Source of the DNA: Ceratotherium simum simum
Lineage: Eukaryota; Chordata; Mammalia; Perissodactyla; Rhinocerotidae
Direction of reading: 5' to 3'
Assembly (NCBI RefSeq): GCF_000283155.1
Contig: NW_004454239.1
Coordinates: 5,007,095 to 5,071,094, forward strand
Length of the DNA: 64,000 nt
The notes below the pieces were generated by a model. It did not search any database and had not been told where the DNA came from. It saw only the letters and a program-made list of their open reading frames with translations. The position numbers and the translations under genes were made by a program. Below are positions 57,030 through 64,000 of this stretch, piece by piece. Each line of letters starts with the position of its first letter. Within the stretch, counting starts at the first letter, position 1.

Positions 57030-59719
57030 TTGTTAATGATTCTCTCAGTGACCTCAAAGTTCAAAGTGCCCCTCTCTGGAGAATGTTGTCAGAGGAAACC
57101 CTCAAGGTATTTATTAATCAGACTCAACCATTACCAACGGTTTCCTGAAAACAAACGGGGCATTTGGCCAAGCCAACCTCTGGCCCCACGGGTTTCCCTG
57201 GGCAGCCGACTGGGTGGCTGTCCCTGTGGGCGAGGGGTAGTTTCAGTCATAAACTGGGCCCTGCTGTCCTGTCTGTCTGCCTGTTCTCAGGTTCCCAGAT
57301 GTCCCACTGCAGCTGCCAGATGAAGGGAGAGCAGTTGGAACAGGGGGAGATGCATTTGGGAAAATCTTCCCCAAAATACAGGAATGTGAGGGTCCCAGTG
57401 CTTATCTGCACTGGTAAGGGGGCTTCGAGCCTGGGCAGGCACTGTGAGGAGCTGGGTTTTATAGCCCTTCACGGTCTTCTCATTCTCTGATCTGTATCAG
57501 CCAAGAGTCCATGAGCTTCCTGGAGTTTGATTAGGAGGATATTAGATATTTTAAATGTGCTTTTTCAGACTAAGCAAGGACAATATTCTCTCTCTTTTCC
57601 TAGCTCCCTTCCCTCCCTTGAGAAAAGCTGGGGTAGAAATGTGGTGATGTTCCTCTGAAACAGAGATGGTCTTTGTGAAATTTAAAGCAAGGTGCCACAT
57701 AGTTCAGTTTTAACTAACTGGTTCTTAACAAGGGCAGATTATTTAACATCTTTAGGCTTTAGGTTTCCCTCTTATACTGGTAGCTGTTGGACTAGAGCAG
57801 GGGTGGCCTACTCTGAGGTTTATGGGGGCCAAGTGGTCACAGAAAAGAGTGAAGCAGGCTGGGACTGGTGCTATAAGACACTAGGGCGTGGTGGGGACTA
57901 TGGTGAAGTGCAGAGTACACACTCTCTCTGGAGGGGCAACTGCAGTTTGCTCTATGTAGAGGGCAGGGCCAGAGTTGCCAGACCTTGAGATTTTTTTTTT
58001 TCAGGAGAGGCTAGAGATCCGACTTTTTAAAAAATCTTCTGATAGTTGAATTTTTAAATATTGGCAACTACATCAAGAGGGAAAAATGACACCCTGAGAG
58101 CCAAGTGAGCAAGCCCCACGGACCTCTAGTTTGCCACCTTGGACCAGAGGGTCACGAAGTTCTGGGCCAGGGTGACCTGGGGTGGCTTGGGCTGTGATGA
58201 GAGTGACTTGAGGTTAATGGCTGCTCACACTGTGGGTTCTGAGGGAGCTGGTGCATGTCTGTGCAGCGAGGCACGCAAGCCTGGGTCTTTGGGGCCTGCA
58301 CCAACTCTGGGGCCTGCCTTCCCGCCCCGAGAGATGGGCTGGAAGCAGACATCTTGCCAGACCGGCTGATCCACCACCTTAGCCGGGTGGCTGCGTGAGG
58401 GCACCAGGCAATGCTTGCTCCAGCCTCCCTGAATCCCTGGCCGAGCAGGATTTGGGGTCAGATGGATTTAGGCCAAGCTGCTCCAATAAGGTCTCTGAAG
58501 CTGAGGCAAGCCTGTGGTGCCTGTCAGTGTGCCTGCTCCTGGAGGGATAATTTTACTAAAAGACGGGAGAAAAACATTACGTGAAGACAAATAGAGATAT
58601 ATGTGTCAGAATGCAAAGTTCACATGTATCTTTAAGACAGAAACGTGGGGGCGTTAATGAAATTTTGGACTTGGAGTGGAGAAACCATCATCATGTGGGA
58701 GCTTCTTATGGTAGAAACGGTCTCAGAAGCTCCAGCTTGAGGGAAGTCGTGTGGATGCGGTCAGTAGCCTCAGGAAATAGGTGAACCTGGACTTCCTTCC
58801 CCTGTTCACACTTGGTGGGTTGATCACTCAGAGAGAGTAAGTGGGCACCTTCTCATTCTTGACTCATGCAGTATGTGCAGGCTCTCCGTGAAAAACCCAA
58901 GGCAGTCGGCCTTTCCATGGTGGTCCAGGCCCGAGGGAGCCATGGAGAGCCCAGGCTGGGAGCCGCTGGGCAGGAAAGGGCTAAAACACCCTTCTACCTT
59001 GTCCTGGTCAGCCTCAAGGCCTCTTTTGGCTGTAACATCCATTACCAGACCACAGGGGTCTCAGAGGAGGTGTGCACCCAAGGGAAAGGTGAGAAAAGCC
59101 ATGTTCTTCCAAGAAGGCCCATTTTCATCAGGAAAGGCAGCCGAGGTGCAGGGCACCAGTACTGAGGAGACCAAGGCTCTGGTCTTAACTCCTAATCTGG
59201 GCCAGCTGATTCTATTCTTGTCAGTTGCCCCAGGCTGTTTGCCTAGCCTGGGCACAGAGGGGCTGGGCACACACCATACTGAATTGATGTACCTTATGCA
59301 AGAAACTTCCCTCTACCAGTGAACATTGAGAAATTATCACCTGTACTAGAAACAGCTCACGCTCTAGGATGGATTTCTGAATCATTTTCAGCATTGTGGA
59401 AAGCAATCCTGAGGCCTCGCCTGGCCACCCCCCTTTTCCAGAGTGACCCGCTCAAAGAGGTTCACATCCGAAGAGCAGCTCGTCAATTTCTGATGAATCT
59501 TAAATATCTCAAATTGTTGCCAAGTCGAGAGGGAGGAGAAGTGGCAAGTCGATATACAGAGGTGGAAAAATCAAGGGCTGGCGTATCTGGGGGCTCTCCA
59601 GGTATTTGGAAAGGGGTCTTAGGGTCTAAATTGTTGTGTTGAAGTTGGACCCATTCTGTTGCTGAGAACCGGTCAGCACCCCAGCCACTGACCCTAGAGA
59701 ATGGTCTTTACTCTGCCAT

Positions 59720-59915
59720 TTGTTCTTTCATCAGCTGAAATTTGTCGAGCCCTCACCATGTGGAACAGACTATGCCAGATTCAGGAGAAATACAAAGAAA
59801 TAGAAGGCAAAGGTCTTGTCCTCCAGGAGTTATCATTGTTTATCTTGCCGCATTCCAGAAGGGATTTGAAACACCTTAACACACTTGTACATCTTGTGAG
59901 ATTAAAACAGGAGTG
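59720..59915 (+). repeat. MIR-like fragment
   Basis: GTCGAGCCCTCACCATGTGG, CAGATTCAGGAGAAATACAA, AAAGGTCTTGTCCTCCAGGA follow the order of 'gagccctcaccatgtgccaggcactgtgc ... aaggtccctgccctcaagga'. Confidence 0.6.
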
Positions 59916-60289
59916 AGTGAGGCTATGGAGGCAGGAGGAAGAAGAACATAAAAGAGATTTAGCTGGAAGTAAGGCTAGTACATGCTGGAAGGTCCTATAT
60001 CCTTTGTTAGACGTGGGCCACAGTTTGTCTCTGACCTTCCTGGCAGGCAATAAGAAGAAGGGAATGTGATCAGGAACACATTTCATACCCATTAGCCAAA
60101 AGCAAAAGTTGCTAAAAGAAGCCATTCCCAATCCTGAGGGCTGGGAGAATTTTCTCGCTTGCGTCCTCATGGACATTATCAACTAGTGCATCAGCTACGT
60201 TCTCAGTAATATCTCTGTAGCACAGTTTTTACGAGCTGCAGGTTGGGCTCATGGTGTGTAATGAAATCAGTTCAGTGGGTTGCTGTGTT

Positions 60290-60975
60290 ATAATAAAAAA
60301 TAAATATTTGGTCTTTGTGCCTGGTTCTTGGCACAAACCTCCTACAAGCCTTGGAATCTCCTGAATGTCTTTTGTATGCCTATGAGATGACTCCTGATGG
60401 GAGAAGGGGGCCTTCAGGATGGGGGACTGGTTGCCAGAAACACCCAGCCTGATTAGAGGGTCGGCACTTTCAGCTCCAGCCCCAGACCTCTAGAGAAGAG
60501 AGAGGGGCTGGAGATTGAGTTCAATCACCGATGGCCAATGATCTAATCAGTCGTGCCCATGTAGTGAAACCTCCATAACAGCCTAAATAAAGGGGTTTGA
60601 GGAGCTTCTGGGTTGGTGAACACATCGAGGTGCTGGAGGGTGGCACGCCTGGAGAGGGTGTGGAAGCTCCGCCCCCTCCTCAGCCTCTGGATCTCTTCCA
60701 TCGGGCTGTTCCTGAGTTGTATTCTTGAAAATAAACCACAGTAAATGTAAGTAAAGTGTTTTCCTGAGTTTTGTGAGTTCTAGGGAATTATTGAACCTGA
60801 GGAGGGGGTTGTGGGAACCCCTGATTTATAGCTGGCTGGTCAGAAGTATAGGTGCCCTGTCCTTGCAACTGGTGCCTGAAGTGGGGGCGGTCCTGTGGGC
60901 ACTGAGCCCGTAACCTGTGGGATCTGTGCCATCCCTGGGAGTTGGTGTTCAGGGAATCAGAATTGGAGCACTGCA
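60290..60975 (+). mobile_element. Solo LTR-like segment (family B)
   Basis: Recognisable ordered blocks: GCTGGAGATTGAGTTCAATC, CACCGATGGCCAATGATCTA, GAAACCTCCATAACAGCCTA, TTGGTGAACACATCGAGGTG, GAAAATAAACCACAGTAAAT (polyadenylation region), AACCTGAGGAGGGGGTTGTG. No gag, pol or env frame follows. Family name not assigned. Confidence 0.7.
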
Positions 60976-61078
60976 AACAGCATCATTTTAAAAAAAGAAG
61001 TTATTGAAGTGGAATAGACTATATTGGAGTGCATCACAAGTATGGCAAAGTATGGCTTCGTGTGATTTTTGTTTTAGA

Positions 61079-61138
61079 GGTGTGTGTGTGTGCATGTGTC
61101 TGTGTGTGTGTGCACATGTGCGTGTGTGTGTACTGTGT
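61079..61138. repeat. Interrupted (GT)n microsatellite
   Basis: GTGTGTGTGT blocks with CATGTG and CACATG interruptions; explains the cysteine-valine open frame there. Confidence 0.92.
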
Positions 61139-61889
61139 TGTGACATAAAATGTATTTCTTGTGATCATGGCCCCCAAAAACAAATTCCCAAACCAATGAT
61201 ATTCACCAAGCTGAGCTTCCAGTATCTCATTGCCTATCTGGGGAGCCCAAACGTGCACGTGTGCAAACTTACTGGACAGCGAGAGGACAAGTGCCATCTG
61301 CAGCCAGGGTCAAGCATGGCTTTTACTGAGGGGAGAGGCATAAGCTTGTGCGTCAAGGAGGAGTTCAGTGAAGGGAGGGGGAGAGAGAAAAGGAACATAA
61401 ATACATCATGGAGAGAAACTGAAAGGCTCAAATGTGTGGCGTGGTGGGGAGAGCCCCCATGGAGAGGGCAGGCTGCAGGGGAAGTGGGTTAGCACTTTGC
61501 TCACTGGAGGCAAGATGGACAGGTGGTGAGCAGAGCAAGCCGCGACAGGTGGCTGGATTTTCATCAGCTGAGGAGGGGCAGGTGGTCAGGCGCCCTCTCT
61601 CTGGTTGGCTGGAGCTCTTGGCTGATGAACGTCAGGTGTCCTCAGCCGTGAACTGAGGACGGTTCTAGAACCTAGTCTGAGAGATGACTGAGGACTTGCC
61701 AGGACGGTTCCTGGAAATGTGCGTGATACTTGGTTGTTAACGCCACTGTGATTTTTGTGGTGATTCCTAATCTGCAAAATGAGGGAGCACCTGTAAGGTC
61801 TTCGAGTGCGTGTCAAAACCTCTGCTTGAGGACTGGGGTAAAGTTTGTTTCTTTGCATGGCTTCACACTGGTCTGTCCTATGGATATGC

Positions 61890-64000
61890 CACATTTCAAG
61901 CATCCATTTGCCAGTTAGTGGATATCTGGATTGTTTCCACTTTTTGGCTATTATGAATAACGCTACATTCACATATGTGTCTTTGGACATATATTTTCAT
62001 TTCTCTTATATACATTCCTAGGAGTGGAAATACTCAGTTGTATGGTAAGTTTATGTTTAACATTTTTAGAAACTACCCAGGTGTTTTCCAAAGTCGCCGT
62101 GTCATTTACGTTTAGCAATATATGAGGGTTCCAGTTTCTCTACATCTTCACCAACACTTGTTATTGTTTGTCTTTTTTATTATAGCCAACCTGGCAGCTG
62201 TGTATTGGTATCTTATTATGGTTTCAATTTGCATTTCCCTATTCACTAATGAAATTGAGCATCTTTTCGTGTGCTTATTAGCCATGTATACGTCTTCTTA
62301 AGTAAAATCTCTATTCATATCTTTTGCCCATTTAAAAAAATTGTATTGTCTCTTTATTATTTAATTAATAGAACTCTTTATATGTTCTAGATACAAATTC
62401 TTTATCAGATATATAATTTGCAAATATTTTCTTCCAGTCTGGGACTTATCTTTTCATTTTTTTTTGATGGTGTCTTCTGAAGCACAGAAGTGTTTAAATT
62501 TATAATAGAGTTTAATTTATCAATTTCTTCTTTTATGGATTGTGCTTTTGGTGTGTAGCAGAGAATATTTTGCCCAACGCAAGGTCATGAAGATTTTCTT
62601 CTACATTTTCTTCTAGAAGTTTTAGAGTTTTAGCTCTTATATTGTGGTCTCTGATCGATTTTGACATAATACTTGTGTATGGTATGAGATTTAAATTGAG
62701 GTTTATTTTTTGCCTGTTGTGCAGAAAACAGTCATCATAGCAAGCCTGAGATGGTTATCCTTAGAAAGCCCAGCTTGCAAGGTTGGCCCTGGGCTGGTAT
62801 CTGGAGACTTAGATTTCAGGAGAGTTCCACCATTCCCAGAACTGATAAGAAGGGCTCAACTGTGCCTAAACTGTTTGTGCAACAATATAGTTCATGCTGA
62901 CACCCACTTTCCTTCTGGGAGTCTGGAATTTGGGTACCTGCTAGGCAGGGGGTGTTTATGTGACCAGCCTCCAATGAAAATCTTGGGCCCTGAGTCCCTA
63001 ATGAGCTTCCCTGGTAGACAGCACTTCACATGTGTTGTCACAGGTCTTTGCTGGACTGATTAAGCTGTCCTGTGTGACTCCCCTGAGAGAGGGGACTCTT
63101 GGCAGCCTGCGCCTGGTTTCCTCTGGACCTCACTTCATGCACCTTTCCCTCTGCTGATTTTGCTTTGTGTCCTTTTCCTTTTGCTGTAATAAATCAGAGC
63201 CCTGAGTACAACTACATGCTGAGTCCTGTGAGTCCTCCTAGTGAATCACTGAACCTGGGGTGGTCTTGGGGACACTGACATACCTATGGATGACCAATTG
63301 CTTCAGCACCGTTTGTTGGAAAGACTGTCTTTTCCCCCTTGAATTGTCTTATCACCTTTGTCAAAATCAATTGACCACAAATGTAAGGATTTATTTCTGG
63401 ATTCTATTCCGTTCCATTGCCTATCCTTGTGCCAATACCATGTTGTCTTGGTTTTTTATGTTTTTAAATCAGATAGCACAAGTCCTCCAACTTTCTTCTT
63501 CTTTTTCAAAATTATTTGGCTATTCTAGGTCCTTGGCATTTCCATATAAATTTTAGGATCAGCTTGTCAATTTCTACTAAAAAGTTTACCAGTGTTTTGA
63601 TTGGAATTGTATTGAATCGATAGATCAGTTGGGGAGAACTGACATCTTGACAATGACATCTTGAGTCTTCTAGTACATAAACATGGAATGTCTCTCCACT
63701 TAATATCTCAGCAGTGTTTTGTAGTTTTCGGTATATGTCTTACACTTCTTTTGTTAAATTTATTCCTAAGTATTTTATTCTTTTTATGCTATTGTGAATG
63801 AAATTGTTTTCTTAATTTCATTTTAAGATTGTTCATTGCTGGCTATAGAAATAAAATTGATTTTTATATATTGACTTATATCCTGTGACCTTGCTAAGTT
63901 TATTAGTTCTAGTATTCATTTTGTGAATGCCTTGGGGTTTTCTACATACAAGATAATGTCATCTGTGAATAAAGACAATTTTACTTCTTCCTTTCCAATC
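61890..64000 (-). mobile_element. LINE-1 remnant, reverse, split by an LTR and running off the window
   Basis: Right-to-left it reads as sense LINE-1. Visible reverse landmarks: TGGATTGTTTCCACTTTTTG, GCATCTTTTCGTGTGCTTAT, then after the LTR CAGCACCGTTTGTTGGAAAG, GTCAAAATCAATTGACCACA, TTCCATTGCCTATCCTTGTG. The LTR sits at about 62722-63284. No frame is intact. Confidence 0.87.
62722..63284 (+). mobile_element. Solo LTR-like segment (family A, copy 2) inside LINE-1
   Basis: Contains CTTTCCTTCTGGGAGTCTGG, CCAATGAAAATCTTGGGCCC, a TGTAATAAATCAGAGCCCTG polyadenylation region and CCTGGGGTGGTCTTGGGGAC end. Bounded on both sides by continuous LINE-1, so it is a distinct insertion. No internal retroviral region. 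Confidence 0.7.

Noticed and set aside
61004..61492. 162-codon plus-strand open frame with cysteine-valine run
   Set aside because: Driven by the interrupted GT repeat; no family match.
60290..63284. Endogenous retrovirus with genes
   Set aside because: Only LTR-like segments are present; no gag, pol or env frame lies between or beside them, and they belong to two different families.
54738..64000. RHPN2 exon 3
   Set aside because: No segment encoding the expected continuation of the HR1 repeat with AG/GT borders was seen.

Overview
This is nuclear DNA from a placental mammal, most likely an odd-toed ungulate (horse, rhinoceros or tapir group). Thirteen copies of a tRNA-derived SINE whose head reads GGGGCCGGCCCGGTGGC and whose body carries the GATGTTAGCTCAGGGC / CTTCCTCA motifs match the perissodactyl ERE family. 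The ERE restriction and the GPATCH1-RHPN2 synteny (human 19q13.11) are established knowledge; the species itself cannot be fixed from this window. I found no bacterial genes, CRISPR array, functional tRNA or rRNA gene, or intact viral gene.

Layout. Positions 1-34679 carry GPATCH1 on the minus strand. Eighteen coding exons (codons 1-871) were placed by splice sites and by agreement with the known protein. Their phases chain without a break, and the last roughly 60 codons lie left of position 1. Its first coding exon ends at 34679. Between 34680 and 42337 is the region separating two divergently transcribed genes: a GC-rich GPATCH1 promoter side, a CA microsatellite and polypurine tract, L2, MIR, SINE and LINE-1 fragments, then the strong CpG island of RHPN2, which contains a 115-base assembly gap (42146-42260). 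From 42338 rightwards is RHPN2 on the plus strand. Only coding exon 1 (42338-42406) and exon 2 (54622-54737) are in the window, and intron 2 runs off the right edge.

The remaining DNA is intron or intergenic sequence dominated by transposon remains: ERE SINEs, many with clear target-site duplications; old LINE-1 fragments in both orientations; L2, MIR and hAT elements; and three solo LTR-like segments in RHPN2 introns.

The two genes have no known joint pathway. GPATCH1 is a G-patch spliceosome factor and RHPN2 is a Rho-binding scaffold. They are neighbours with 7.66 kb between start codons and separate promoters.

I did not find a previously undescribed biological system. The items most worth a second look are an AT/CA microsatellite sitting where the branch point of GPATCH1 exon 14 should be, an 18-bp inverted-arm hairpin in the last intron present, the CA/polypurine block between the promoters, and the unsequenced piece of the RHPN2 promoter.
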